From the NCBI RefSeq assembly GCF_013359735.1, contig NZ_JABFMX010000011.1, positions 62,001 through 126,000 on the forward strand: a stretch of 64,000 bases of DNA, in the 5' to 3' direction. This DNA comes from Arthrobacter sp. C9C5. Its GTDB lineage: Bacteria; Actinomycetota; Actinomycetes; Actinomycetales; Micrococcaceae. Under the pieces are notes generated by a model. That model did no database searches, was not told the origin of the DNA, and was given only the letters and a program-made list of their open reading frames with translations. Each line of letters starts with the position of its first letter. The stretch's first letter is position 1. Made by a program: the position numbers and the translations under genes. Positions 17,052 to 27,681 of this stretch are shown piece after piece.

Positions 17052-18542
17052 CTAGCCCTCTTCTGTCGATGCCGGAGTACTGGAAGATGATGAGGTGGCG
17101 CCGGCGGCCTCGGCCAGCGCGGCGGAGATGGAGCCCGGGCGGTGCGAGATGACCCAGCCTTCGGAGTTCCGCTGCTTGGCGAGGGACAAGGCCAGGGCAC
17201 CGGCGGGCACGTCGCTGCGGATCACGGCGCCCGCGCCGCTGTACGCGCCGTCGCCCACCTGGACCGGAGCCACGAACACGGTGTTGGAACCGGTGCGGAC
17301 ACCGGAGCCGATCACCGTGCGGTGCTTCTTCTCGCCGTCGTAGTTCGCCGTGATGTTGCCGCAGCCGATGTTGGTGTCCTCGCCGATCTCCGCGTCGCCG
17401 GCGTAGCCGAGGTGGGAGAGCTTCGAGCCACGGCCGATGGTGACGTTCTTGGTCTCGTAGAACGCGCCGATCTTGCCGGTCTCGCCCAGGACAGTGCCGG
17501 GGCGCAGGTAGGTGAAGGGGCCGACGCTGGAGTTGGCGCCGATGGTGGAGCCGGACCCGTGGGTGCGGACCACCTTGGCGCCTTCACCGATCCGGACGTC
17601 GGTCAGCGTGGTGTCCGGGCCGACGACGGCGTCGCGCGCCACGGTGGTGGCGCCGTGCAGCTGGGTGTTGGGCAGCAGGCGGACATCCTCGTCGAGGGTC
17701 ACGGTGGCGTCGATCCAGGTGGTGGCCGGGTCGACAACGGTGACGCCGGCGCGCATCCAGGCCTGGACGATGCGTCGGTTGTGTTCGGCGCCGAGGGCGG
17801 AGAGCTGAACGCGGTCGTTCGCGCCTTCAACCTGCCAGCGGTCTTCGGTCACAACGGCGGCGACCCGTCCCCCGGCGGCGCGGGCCAGGGAGAGGACGTC
17901 GGTGAGGTACTTCTCGCCCTGCGAGTTGTCCGTGGTGACGTGGACCAGGGCGTCCCGCAGCACGCCGGCGTCGAAAGCGTAGATGCCGGAGTTGATCTCG
18001 CGGATTTCGCGTTCGGCGTCGCTGGCGTCCTTGTGTTCCCGGATGCCGGTCACGGTGCCGTCCACGCCGCGGAGGATGCGGCCGTAGCCGGTGGCATCGT
18101 CCAGGATGGCGGTCAGGACGGTGACGGCGTTGCCGTCCGCCTCGTGCACGGCGACCAGTTCGGAAAGCAGTTCGCCGGTGAGCAGGGGGACGTCGCCGTA
18201 GGTGACAACGACGGTTCCGCTCAGCCGGGCCTCGGGGTGGAGCGCGTCGAGGGCCTCGAGGGCGGCTTCGACGGCACGGCCGGTGCCGGGGACGTCGTCC
18301 TGGTCGACGATCAGGGCGTCCGGGTCGATCTCGGCGATATGCGCGGCGACCTGGTCGCGTTCGTGGCGGACCACGAGGGCCAGCTCGCGCGGCCGGATGG
18401 CACGGGCGGCGTTGAGGGCGTGGCCGACGAGGGAGCGTCCGCCAATCTCGTGGAGGATCTTCGGGGTACGGGATTTCATCCGGGTACCGGCACCTGCAGC
18501 TAGGACAATGACGGCGGCGGGGCCGGTGTTCTCGGGGCTCAC
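17052..18542 (-). CDS. glmU: bifunctional UDP-GlcNAc pyrophosphorylase / GlcN-1-P acetyltransferase
   Basis: A 496-residue two-domain enzyme producing UDP-GlcNAc for peptidoglycan and other glycans. The N-terminal uridylyltransferase domain starts with VLAAGAGTRMKSRTPKILHE (the nucleotide-binding loop). The C-terminal left-handed beta-helix acetyltransferase domain carries GPFTYLRPGTVL, KIGAFYETKN and NYDGEKKHRT. A Ser/Thr/Ala-rich tail (about the last 25 residues) extends past the helix, as in other actinobacterial GlmU proteins. It is followed directly by prs and preceded by a tRNA-Gln gene. Confidence 0.97.
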   Translation of the reverse strand: MSPENTGPAAVIVLAAGAGTRMKSRTPKILHEIGGRSLVGHALNAARAIRPRELALVVRHERDQVAAHIAEIDPDALIVDQDDVPGTGRAVEAALEALDALHPEARLSGTVVVTYGDVPLLTGELLSELVAVHEADGNAVTVLTAILDDATGYGRILRGVDGTVTGIREHKDASDAEREIREINSGIYAFDAGVLRDALVHVTTDNSQGEKYLTDVLSLARAAGGRVAAVVTEDRWQVEGANDRVQLSALGAEHNRRIVQAWMRAGVTVVDPATTWIDATVTLDEDVRLLPNTQLHGATTVARDAVVGPDTTLTDVRIGEGAKVVRTHGSGSTIGANSSVGPFTYLRPGTVLGETGKIGAFYETKNVTIGRGSKLSHLGYAGDAEIGEDTNIGCGNITANYDGEKKHRTVIGSGVRTGSNTVFVAPVQVGDGAYSGAGAVIRSDVPAGALALSLAKQRNSEGWVISHRPGSISAALAEAAGATSSSSSTPASTEEG

Positions 18543-18756
18543 GTACGGGCTCTCCTTGCTCAGTGGCCTGACTCAGTGCCGCTGCTCGGTCGATCTCGGT
18601 TGACCCGGGGCGACAGCCAGGTGGTCCACCTTGTTGCCGGCTCCGCGCGGCCGTGCCGGACCGCATTCCGGTCGCGGCATGCTCTTCATCCTACTGGACT
18701 TCCGCCGGCCCCCGCCCGCCCGGACCGGTCCCTCCGGCTGCGAGCTCCCGCGACAG

Positions 18757-18828
18757 TTCCGCCCATAGGACTCGAACCTATACTCCACGGCTCCAAAGGC
18801 CGGGGTGCTGCCATTACACCAGAGCGGA
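18757..18828 (-). tRNA. tRNA-Gln (anticodon TTG)
   Basis: A 72-nt cloverleaf on the minus strand. The acceptor is TCCGCTC paired with GGGCGGA, the anticodon loop CTTTGGA gives anticodon TTG, and the T-arm is ATAGG-TTCGAGT-CCTAT. The discriminator is A and CCA is not encoded. It lies between glmU and the divergent TetR gene. Confidence 0.93.
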
Positions 18829-18938
18829 CCATGCCACGGCAGCGAGCCGGTGGCACAAGAGACAATTCTGCCACGAAGGATGTTGCTCGTGCGACTCAGC
18901 GCCCGGGGACGGGGTCCGCCGTGAGGCATGATGGTGCT

Positions 18939-19625
18939 GTGAGCAACAGCGCAGGGGTGTCCGGAGGGGCGGACCACCGCACCGGCAGGCCGGTGCGGGC
19001 TCCCGGTTACATCCCCCGGTCGCGAATGACCGGGCCCCAGCGCCGCACCCAGCTGATCGGCATCGGCAGGGGACTTTTCGCCCTCCGCGGCCTGGACGGC
19101 ACCACCCTCGACGAGATTGCCGCCGCTGCCGGCGTTTCCAAGCCGGTGATTTACGAACACTTCGGCTCCAAGGAAGGCCTCTACACCCAGGTGGTGGAGT
19201 ACGAGTTCCGGATCCTGCTCAGCTCCATCAACGAGGCGCTCTCCGAGGAGGCCAAGCCGCGCGTCCTGGTGGAGCGGGCCGCCCTGGCCCTGCTGGGCTA
19301 CATCGAGGACCGTACCGACGGCTTCCGCATCCTGATGCGTGACGCCCCGCCGTCGCAGCCCGAAGGGGCGTTCTCCACCCTGCTCTCGCAGGTGGCGGCA
19401 CGGGTCGAGTACATCCTGGCCGACGAGTTCGCCCGCCGCGGCTTCAGCGCAGCCGACGGCGCCATGTACGCCCAGATGCTGGTCGGCATGGTCGCGATGA
19501 CCGGGCAGTGGTGGCAGGACAGCCGGACCCCGGACAAACGCGAAGTAGCCGCGCACCTGGTCAACCTCGCCTGGAACGGCCTCACCGGCCTGAGCAAGGA
19601 ACCCGAACTCCGCAGCGACGACTGA
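18939..19625 (+). CDS. TetR/AcrR family transcriptional regulator
   Basis: A 228-residue regulator. The N-terminal HTH (about residues 35-80) has LDEIAAAAGVSKPVIYEHFG, the canonical TetR recognition helix. The C-terminal ligand/dimer domain is all-helical. The chosen GTG (18939) gives a basic, disordered N-terminal arm of about 28 residues; the frame is open further upstream through the tRNA region, which is clearly not coding. The place beside glmU matches the TetR gene in the same spot in mycobacteria (Rv1019). Its ligand and targets cannot be read here. Confidence 0.92.
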   Translation: MSNSAGVSGGADHRTGRPVRAPGYIPRSRMTGPQRRTQLIGIGRGLFALRGLDGTTLDEIAAAAGVSKPVIYEHFGSKEGLYTQVVEYEFRILLSSINEALSEEAKPRVLVERAALALLGYIEDRTDGFRILMRDAPPSQPEGAFSTLLSQVAARVEYILADEFARRGFSAADGAMYAQMLVGMVAMTGQWWQDSRTPDKREVAAHLVNLAWNGLTGLSKEPELRSDD

Positions 19626-19927
19626 GCTACCCCGCCCAGTGGCTGGTTACCCAGTGGTCACCTACGCGGCGCAGTGGCCCTTCGCCCGGCGGTCATTCGG
19701 TGAGTCCGCGACACGGCAGCCGGGAGTGCGCAGAACGAGAGAATCAGCGATCCTCCGCGTGCTCACCTGAGGGACATGCCCATCCCTGCTCGCGGGCAAT
19801 GGACATATCACCAATATGCCCATCGCCGAGCCTGGCTGAGGGACATGTCCACACGTCCGGCAGGGCCGGAGCGGGCATGTCCATTCCTCACCCCGCACGC
19901 GGGACATGTCCGGCGCCGCCGGTAGGG
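19626..19927. repeat. convergent gap with six GGACATGYCC-type palindromes
   Basis: Between the 3' ends of the TetR and ABC-F genes. Copies of a palindrome with consensus (G)GGACATG[TC]CC(AT) start at about 19771, 19799 (inverted), 19811, 19840, 19873 and 19901. They are spaced about 12-33 bp apart. Two are perfect GGGACATGTCC (19840-19850, 19901-19911). Because the gap is convergent, a promoter role is unlikely; a REP-like repeat cluster fits better. The first 145 bp also holds a CCCAGTGG direct repeat. Confidence 0.7.
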
Positions 19928-21757
<1,830 letters not shown>

Positions 21758-21841
21758 TGGGAACTGCTTTCCTAGATGAAATGGTCGAGCTAAAGACGCT
21801 GCTTAGCTGACGTAGCTCTGACGTATATACAGTCAAAGCTA

Positions 21842-22804
21842 CTAAAGGAGCGTATCGGAAATGATCCGGGCGCCGTGCACCGGGCCGTGGACCGCCAGGG
21901 CGTCGAGGCCGTGGTGGCGCAGGTCTTCGGCGAGTCCCTCGGCCGCGGCCGGGCTGTGCGCCAGCAGCGCCACGGTGGGTCCCGAACCGGAGACAATCCC
22001 GGCGATCGCACCGCAGGATTCGCCCAGTCCGAGTACGTCGCGCAGCCCGGGTGCCAGCTCGATCGAGGCGCGCTGCAGATCGTTGACCAGGACCCGGCTG
22101 AGCGCGTCGGCGTCGCCGCTGCGGAGCGCGGCGAGGACGCGGGGATCGACGGCGGTGGGCTCCTCGACCTCCACCCCCTCGTCCGCGCGCAGCCGGTCGA
22201 GGGTCTTGTAGACCCCGGGGGTGGGCAGGCCGAAGTCCGCGGTGACGAGCACCCAGTCCGTCTGCGCCTTGACCAGCGCCGGGGAGAGCTCGTCGCCCAG
22301 GCCCAGCCCGACGGCGGTCCCTCCCAGCAGGGAGAACGGCACGTCGGCGCCGAGTTCGGCAGCGAGGTGGGCCAGTTCGTCCCGGGAGAGCCCGCTGTTC
22401 CACAGCGCGTCGCAGGCCAGCAGGGTGGCCGCGGCGTCGGCCGAGCCGCCGCCCATCCCCCCGGCGACCGGAACCCGCTTGGTGATTTCGAGGTGGACGC
22501 CGGTGGAGTGCTCCGAGACATCGGCCATGATGGCCGCGGCCTTGTACGCCAGGTTCCGCTCGTCGAGCGGGATGTCCACGCCGTCCAGGTCCAGGGTGCT
22601 GGCCGGGCTGATGCTGACCGTGATCTCGCCGGTGTCCGTGCTGGTGGCGGCGACTTCTTCATACAGGGACACGGCCAGGTACACGCTTGCCACCGAGTGG
22701 TAGCCGTCCGCGCGCAGCGGTCCGACATCCAGTGAGACGTTCACCTTGCCGGGTGCCTTGACCCGGACAGTCCTGGCGGCAAAGCGCCCTCTCACTGCGT
22801 TCAT
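21842..22804 (-). CDS. ispE: 4-diphosphocytidyl-2-C-methyl-D-erythritol kinase
   Basis: A 320-residue GHMP kinase of the non-mevalonate isoprenoid pathway (ATP-dependent phosphorylation of CDP-ME). It has VRVKAPGKVNVSLDVGPLRADGYH at the N-terminus (first 20 residues from VRVKAPGK onward are diagnostic), the ATP-binding KRVPVAGGMGGGSADAAATL and the C-terminal GSGPTVALL. Gene order rpfB - rsmA - ispE is the standard actinobacterial one, 58 bp downstream of rsmA. Confidence 0.96.
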   Translation of the reverse strand: MNAVRGRFAARTVRVKAPGKVNVSLDVGPLRADGYHSVASVYLAVSLYEEVAATSTDTGEITVSISPASTLDLDGVDIPLDERNLAYKAAAIMADVSEHSTGVHLEITKRVPVAGGMGGGSADAAATLLACDALWNSGLSRDELAHLAAELGADVPFSLLGGTAVGLGLGDELSPALVKAQTDWVLVTADFGLPTPGVYKTLDRLRADEGVEVEEPTAVDPRVLAALRSGDADALSRVLVNDLQRASIELAPGLRDVLGLGESCGAIAGIVSGSGPTVALLAHSPAAAEGLAEDLRHHGLDALAVHGPVHGARIISDTLL

Positions 22805-22862
22805 GGCTCCACGCTATGGCATGGCAGGCTGAGGCTCCAAGCAGAACCGTCAGCCGCGGCGG

Positions 22863-23771
22863 TCAGGAGCCGGGCTGGGCGTGCGCTTCGGCGATGCGGG
22901 CGAATGCGGTGATATCGAGCACTTCGCCCCGCGCGGTGGGGTCGACGCCGGCGGCCCGGAGGCAGCGTTCGGCTTCGGCGGCGCTTCCGGCCCAGCCCGC
23001 CAGTGCGGCCCGGAGGGTCTTGCGCCGCTGGGCGAAGGCCGCATCGATGACGGCGAAGACCTCTTCCCGGGTGACGGAGGTTGCCGGCGGTTCCCGTCGG
23101 GTGAAGGCGACGAGCCCGGAATGGATCTTGGGCGCCGGCCAGAAGACGTTCATTCCAATCACACCGGCCTTGCGCATGCCGCTGTACCAGGCCGCCTTGA
23201 CCGAGGGGACCCCGTAGGTCTTGGAACCCGGGCCGGCGGCGAGCCGGTCGGCCACCTCGTCCTGGACCATGACCAGGCCGTGCCGCAGGCTCGGGAAATG
23301 CTGCAGCAGGTGCAGCACGACGGGGACGGCCACGTTGTAGGGAAGATTGGCCACCAGCGCCGTGGGCTGAACCGGCAGCGCGGTGACCTTCATCGCGTCG
23401 GCGAGGACCAGGTGGAAGTTCTCGACGGCGTCGGGGCGCCAGCGGGCCACGGTGTCGGGGAGTTTGGCGGCGAGGACCGGGTCGATTTCGACGGCGACGA
23501 CCGAGGTGGCGGCGTCCAGCAGGCCCAAGGTCAGCGAACCGAGTCCCGGACCGACTTCCAGCACGGTCTCGTCCGCGCTGATGTCCGCCGCGGCGACGAT
23601 GCGCCGGATGGTGTTGCCGTCGATGACGAAGTTCTGGCCCAGGGTCTTGGTGGGACGGACCCCGATTTCCTCGGCCAGCCTGCGGATGTCGGAGGCGCCG
23701 AGGAGCTGTGCAGGGGCACCGGAGGGCGCCGCGGAGGGCTCGACGGGGGCGGAGGGGGTCGGTTCAGTCAC
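22863..23771 (-). CDS. rsmA: 16S rRNA (adenine(1518)-N6/adenine(1519)-N6)-dimethyltransferase
   Basis: A 302-residue SAM-dependent methyltransferase (KsgA) that dimethylates two adjacent adenosines in helix 45 of 16S rRNA late in 30S assembly. Signatures are [12 protein letters not shown], the SAM motif [10 protein letters not shown], and [13 protein letters not shown], the NLPY adenine-methylase motif. It has a Pro/Ala-rich N-terminal extension of about 20 residues. The start is a GTG at 23771 with AGGAT 6 nt upstream. Confidence 0.96.
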   Translation of the reverse strand: MTEPTPSAPVEPSAAPSGAPAQLLGASDIRRLAEEIGVRPTKTLGQNFVIDGNTIRRIVAAADISADETVLEVGPGLGSLTLGLLDAATSVVAVEIDPVLAAKLPDTVARWRPDAVENFHLVLADAMKVTALPVQPTALVANLPYNVAVPVVLHLLQHFPSLRHGLVMVQDEVADRLAAGPGSKTYGVPSVKAAWYSGMRKAGVIGMNVFWPAPKIHSGLVAFTRREPPATSVTREEVFAVIDAAFAQRRKTLRAALAGWAGSAAEAERCLRAAGVDPTARGEVLDITAFARIAEAHAQPGS

Positions 23772-23800
23772 CTAGGTATCCTATCCCGCGGCGGCAACGC

Positions 23801-23836
23801 CGAAGGCCGGTCCCGGGGATCCGGGACCGGCCTTCG
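23801..23836. terminator. strong hairpin between rpfB and rsmA
   Basis: A perfect 16-bp stem (23801-23816 with 23821-23836, arm CGAAGGCCGGTCCCGG) closed by a 4-nt loop. It lies 78 bp past the rpfB stop and 30 bp before the rsmA start, so it can separate rpfB from rsmA expression. Confidence 0.7.
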
Positions 23837-23913
23837 AAGGTGCGCCGCGGCGGTGGTCAGCCGATGCGGCAACCGTGGTTACCTGACCGGCCACGCGGGC
23901 CGGAAATGGGGTG

Positions 23914-25101
23914 TCAGCTGGAGGCCGCCCAGCCGCAGCCCCAAGGGGACAGACCGCGCTCCGCGTAGACACGGTTGGCAATGGCAATCTGCTGGGCCTT
24001 GCTGGCCTGGCTGGCGTTGGGGGCATAGGCGCCGCCGCCGGCGCCCAGCCAGGTCTGGACGTCGAACTGGAGCCCGCCGTAGTAACCGTTGCCGGAGTTG
24101 ATGGACCAGTTGCCGCCGGACTCGCACTGCGCGATCTTGTCCCACATTCCCACGTTCATCATCGCCGGAGCCGCGGCGCCGGTGTTTGCGGCGGCCGGGG
24201 CGGCAGCCTCCACCTTGGGCTTCTCCTTGGTGCCGATGCTGACCTTTTCGGTGACCGGCTCGCGCGTGACCTTCTGGGCCACGAGCGTCCGGGAGGCGAC
24301 ACGGCCGTCCACGAGGACCAGCTTGAAGCTCTTGCTGATGCTGCCGGCCACACCGGCCTGGATGACCTTCTGCTCGCCCTTCGGCAGCGCCCCGTCCTCG
24401 GCGGTCAGCGTCTCGAAGGGTACGGCCTCGGTGGTGGCCGCGGTCTTGGACGTGTCAACGCGGGAGACCTTGACCACCATGTTGTTGACGACCGGCGCGT
24501 TGCCGGGCTGCGAGGTGCGGTCGCTGGCGCCGAGCCTGATGCCGGCGTCGGCCAGGACGCTGCCGACGGTCGCCGCCGTCGTGGTGGTCTTGGTGGCCTT
24601 GCCGTCGGCCACGAGCGTCACGGCCTTCGGCGTCGAGATACTGACGAAGGAACCGGAGACGGCCAGCTGCGCGTCCTTCGGAACGGAAATCTTCGAGGCG
24701 GAGGCGACGCCGAGTTCCGTCACGAGCCCTTCGACGGTGGGCGCGGTGGTGGTGATGGTCCGCTCCGCGCCGTCCACGCTGACCTTCACGGCCTTGGCGA
24801 GGTTGACGTTGATGACGGATCCGTCCTGCACATGGGATTCAGCCGAAGGCGACACCTTGTCGGCGGCCTGCAGCTCGACCTTGGCGCCGCGGACCACCTG
24901 GCCGACGGTGCCGCCGAAGGTCTGCACGGAGCTCACTCGTCCGTCGACGTTGAGGGTGACCGTCTTGTTGTTGCCAACGAAGGCGACCAGGCCGAGCACG
25001 AGTGCCACGAGCACCACCAGTTGTGCGCCGACCTTGACGAAGCTGAACTTGCCGTCCGATGTGAAGAACTTGACCACGATTGCCCATATCTTTTGGACCA
25101 T
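23914..25101 (-). CDS. rpfB: resuscitation-promoting factor RpfB (DUF348-G5-Rpf)
   Basis: A 395-residue secreted or membrane-anchored muralytic enzyme that helps dormant actinobacterial cells resume growth. From the ATG at 25101: a hydrophobic segment around residues 20-42 ([17 protein letters not shown]), three DUF348 repeats (the first at [11 protein letters not shown]), a G5 domain ending [11 protein letters not shown], a linker, and a C-terminal Rpf lysozyme-like domain with [20 protein letters not shown], which includes the catalytic Glu. The frame is open upstream to 25242 but that part looks non-coding. The neighbours TatD and rsmA match RpfB loci elsewhere. Confidence 0.95.
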   Translation of the reverse strand: MVQKIWAIVVKFFTSDGKFSFVKVGAQLVVLVALVLGLVAFVGNNKTVTLNVDGRVSSVQTFGGTVGQVVRGAKVELQAADKVSPSAESHVQDGSVINVNLAKAVKVSVDGAERTITTTAPTVEGLVTELGVASASKISVPKDAQLAVSGSFVSISTPKAVTLVADGKATKTTTTAATVGSVLADAGIRLGASDRTSQPGNAPVVNNMVVKVSRVDTSKTAATTEAVPFETLTAEDGALPKGEQKVIQAGVAGSISKSFKLVLVDGRVASRTLVAQKVTREPVTEKVSIGTKEKPKVEAAAPAAANTGAAAPAMMNVGMWDKIAQCESGGNWSINSGNGYYGGLQFDVQTWLGAGGGAYAPNASQASKAQQIAIANRVYAERGLSPWGCGWAASS

Positions 25102-25109
25102 CCGGGCAC

Positions 25110-25133
25110 GGGGAAAAGCGCACACGTTTCCCC
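25110..25133. promoter_or_regulatory. hairpin in the rpfB 5' leader
   Basis: GGGGAAA (25110-25116) pairs with TTTCCCC (25127-25133), ending 8 bp before the rpfB ATG. No clear Shine-Dalgarno is visible between the hairpin and the start, so folding could affect initiation. The rest of the 282-bp gap up to the TatD stop shows no known riboswitch. Confidence 0.35.
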
Positions 25134-25383
25134 GGCGCAAACACCCCCAAGGGCAGTTCCGGAACAGCTCCGGATATTTGCGGAAAACGCGGGCACTGCC
25201 ACACTTCCAAACGAGAGCGCACACGTGGATTCTTTGCCACAATGCGCGCCCTGAGGTAGTGAAATTATCCGAAGGCCTTCCCCGACCCCGGCTAATAGTT
25301 GTCCACTGTAACCGTAGCGTTATAAACCAACCAAGATTTTGTGCATACCCGGTATGTTGCCAGAGTGACGGCGAGTGATGTTT

Positions 25384-26316
25384 TTAGTCCCAGGATCCGT
25401 ATGCCTGCAGGGTATTTTCGGCCAGCTGGGTGCACAGCGCGGAGAGCTCCCGACCTGTCAATTCCGCCATCGCCCGAACCGTGTAAGGAATCATGTAGCT
25501 GGCGTTCGGCCTCCCCCGGTGCGGGTGCGGAGTGAGGAACGGGGCGTCGGTCTCGACAAGGATGCGTCCGGGCTCGGCGATGGCCAGGGCCGCGCGCAGG
25601 TTCGCCGCGTTCTTGAAGGTCACCGTCCCGGCGAATGACATGTACCAGCCCTCGGCGTTGCAGGTCCGGGCGAGCTCCTCGCCGCCGGAGAAGCAGTGGA
25701 AAACCACCCGTTCCGGAGCGCCCTCCTCGCGAAGCACCTGCACGACGTCGTCGTGGGCGTCGCGGTCGTGGATCTGCAGCGTCAGGCCAAGCCGCTTGGC
25801 GATATCGATGTGGCGGCGGAAGGAGTACCGCTGCTGGGCCAGCCCCTCCCCCTCGGTGCGGAAGAAATCCAGGCCGGTCTCGCCAATGGCACGGATCCGC
25901 GGGTGGGAAGCCAGCGCCTCGATCTCCGCCAACGCCTCCTCCAGTTCGCCGCGGGCCGCGTAGGCCGGGGCGTCGTTGGGGTGCAGGGCGACGGCGCCCA
26001 GCAGCCGGGAATCCTCCTCCACCGCCCGCACGGTGAAACGGGATGACTCAAGGTCGCAGCCCACCTGCACGGCGCCCCGGACCCCCACGGCCTCGGCGGC
26101 GTCGAGGGCGTCCTTGATGCTCACTGCCGGGCCCCCGTTGGAAAAATCGGCATCCGGGAAGTCCAGGTGGGTGTGGTTGTCCATCACCGGGACGGGCAGC
26201 GGTTCCGGCGCCGGCGGATACGGCTTCCGGCCGGACGGGACAGTTTCGGACGGACCGGCGCCGCTTCCGTCGCTGCCGGTCTCGCGGAAGGGGGCGGGGG
26301 TGAGCGGATTGCACAT
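25384..26316 (-). CDS. TatD family metal-dependent hydrolase (putative 3'-5' DNase)
   Basis: A 310-residue TIM-barrel hydrolase. The metal site is visible: MDNHTHLDFPD (H-x-H), GETGLDFFRTEG with the Glu, LQIHDRDAHDD, FHCFSGG and a final ETDAPFLTPHPHRG. TatD enzymes are Mg-dependent DNases or general metal hydrolases. It has a 44-residue Pro/Ser-rich extension before the barrel. AAGG directly abuts the first ATG, so the start is uncertain. It sits 282 bp upstream of rpfB, the usual actinobacterial order. Confidence 0.93.
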   Translation of the reverse strand: MCNPLTPAPFRETGSDGSGAGPSETVPSGRKPYPPAPEPLPVPVMDNHTHLDFPDADFSNGGPAVSIKDALDAAEAVGVRGAVQVGCDLESSRFTVRAVEEDSRLLGAVALHPNDAPAYAARGELEEALAEIEALASHPRIRAIGETGLDFFRTEGEGLAQQRYSFRRHIDIAKRLGLTLQIHDRDAHDDVVQVLREEGAPERVVFHCFSGGEELARTCNAEGWYMSFAGTVTFKNAANLRAALAIAEPGRILVETDAPFLTPHPHRGRPNASYMIPYTVRAMAELTGRELSALCTQLAENTLQAYGSWD

Positions 26317-26475
26317 CCTTCCAGCCTAGCCGCGGGCCGGGCGGAGAATTACCCGGAACTCTCTGTCTGCTTTGTCAGTTGTGTTAGTACGCTGATACCA
26401 AGACAGGCGTGCAGCAGTGGGGGCCCGGCCTTCCCGCCGCTCCGCCCGGACCGCACCAGGGCTGAAAGGCTGCCG

Positions 26476-27666
26476 ATGGACTACCACCGACGCACCTCCG
26501 TTGACGAAGCGCTGCCGGAGCCGCAGGGCCTCCCTGCGCGAGCCGGGGCGACAGAGGCCGGTGTCACAGGAGCCGGGGTGACAGAAGCCGCCGCGGCCGG
26601 ACCCGGGACCCGGAAACAGCCCGGGGCCGCGCTGCCAGCGCCGATGGAGGCGGCGGCTTTCCACTCCGCCAGCGAGCGCATCCTGCGGGCCATCAACACG
26701 GTGATCGACGGCAAGGCCGAAGCAGCCAAGCTGGCGCTGACGGTGCTCCTCGCCCAGGGACACTTGCTCCTCGAGGACGTTCCGGGCGTGGGCAAGACGC
26801 TGCTGGCCAAGACCCTGGCCCGGACCATCGACTGTTCCGTCAGCCGGATCCAGTTCACCCCGGATCTGCTGCCGTCCGATGTTACGGGCGTGTCCATCTA
26901 CAACCAGGCCTCCCGGATGTTCGAGTTCCGCCCCGGCGCGGTGTTCGCCAACATCGTGATCGGCGACGAGATCAACCGCGCCTCCGCCAAGACCCAGTCC
27001 GCACTGTTGGAGTGCATGGAGGAGCACCAGGTCACGGTGGACGGCAAATCCTACAAACTGGACGAACCCTTCATGGTGGTGGCGACGCAGAACCCGATCG
27101 AGATGGAAGGCACCTATCCGCTGCCCGAAGCGCAGCGCGACCGCTTCATGGCCCGGATCTCGATGGGTTATCCGGACCGCGACTCCGAGATGGAGATGCT
27201 GGAGACCCACCAGGCCACGTCCCCGCTGACCAGGGTGACGGCCGTGGTCACCGCGGACGAGGTGGCGTCCATGATCGCCACCGTCCAGCAGGTCTACGTA
27301 TCCCGCCCGATCAAGGAATACACGGTGGCCCTGGGCCGCGCCACGAGGGAGAGCGCCATGCTCCGGCTTGGCGCGAGCCCCCGGTCCATGCTGCAGCTGC
27401 TGCGTGCGGCGAAGGCCACCGCCGCTCTGGAGGGCCGCGACTTCGTGCTGCCCGACGACGTCGTGAGCGTGGCGGAATCGGTGCTGGCCCACCGGATCAT
27501 CCTGGACCGCAAGGCCGCCAGCACCGGTGAGACGCCGCAGAGCGTCATCCGGTCCATCCTCGCGAGGGTGCCGGTCGGGCAGGAAACGGCGCCGGCGCAG
27601 GCCCGGGCCGGCAGCGACGGCGGCCGTTCCGCCGCGCGGCCGTCGACCCTCCCCACCGGCCGCTAG
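26476..27666 (+). CDS. MoxR family AAA+ ATPase
   Basis: A 396-residue AAA+ chaperone-like ATPase. Walker A DVPGVGKTLLAK and Walker B VIGDEINRASAKTQSALLE are followed by sensor-1 VVATQNPIEMEGTYPLPEA. The first ~60 residues are Ala/Gly/Thr-rich with an imperfect repeat around GVTEA. ATG at 26476 has GAAAGG 6 nt upstream. It heads an operon with a DUF58 protein and a transglutaminase-like membrane protein, the classical MoxR set thought to mature or assemble envelope proteins. The specific client is unknown. Confidence 0.95.
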   Translation: MDYHRRTSVDEALPEPQGLPARAGATEAGVTGAGVTEAAAAGPGTRKQPGAALPAPMEAAAFHSASERILRAINTVIDGKAEAAKLALTVLLAQGHLLLEDVPGVGKTLLAKTLARTIDCSVSRIQFTPDLLPSDVTGVSIYNQASRMFEFRPGAVFANIVIGDEINRASAKTQSALLECMEEHQVTVDGKSYKLDEPFMVVATQNPIEMEGTYPLPEAQRDRFMARISMGYPDRDSEMEMLETHQATSPLTRVTAVVTADEVASMIATVQQVYVSRPIKEYTVALGRATRESAMLRLGASPRSMLQLLRAAKATAALEGRDFVLPDDVVSVAESVLAHRIILDRKAASTGETPQSVIRSILARVPVGQETAPAQARAGSDGGRSAARPSTLPTGR

Positions 27667-27681
27667 GGGGCTGACGCGGCC

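Noticed and set aside
19771..19911. TetR operator cluster
   Set aside because: The palindromes lie at the 3' ends of both neighbouring genes, far from a promoter.
25102..25383. c-di-AMP (ydaO) riboswitch upstream of rpfB
   Set aside because: Known for some rpf genes, but the conserved core sequences were not found on the minus strand of this gap.
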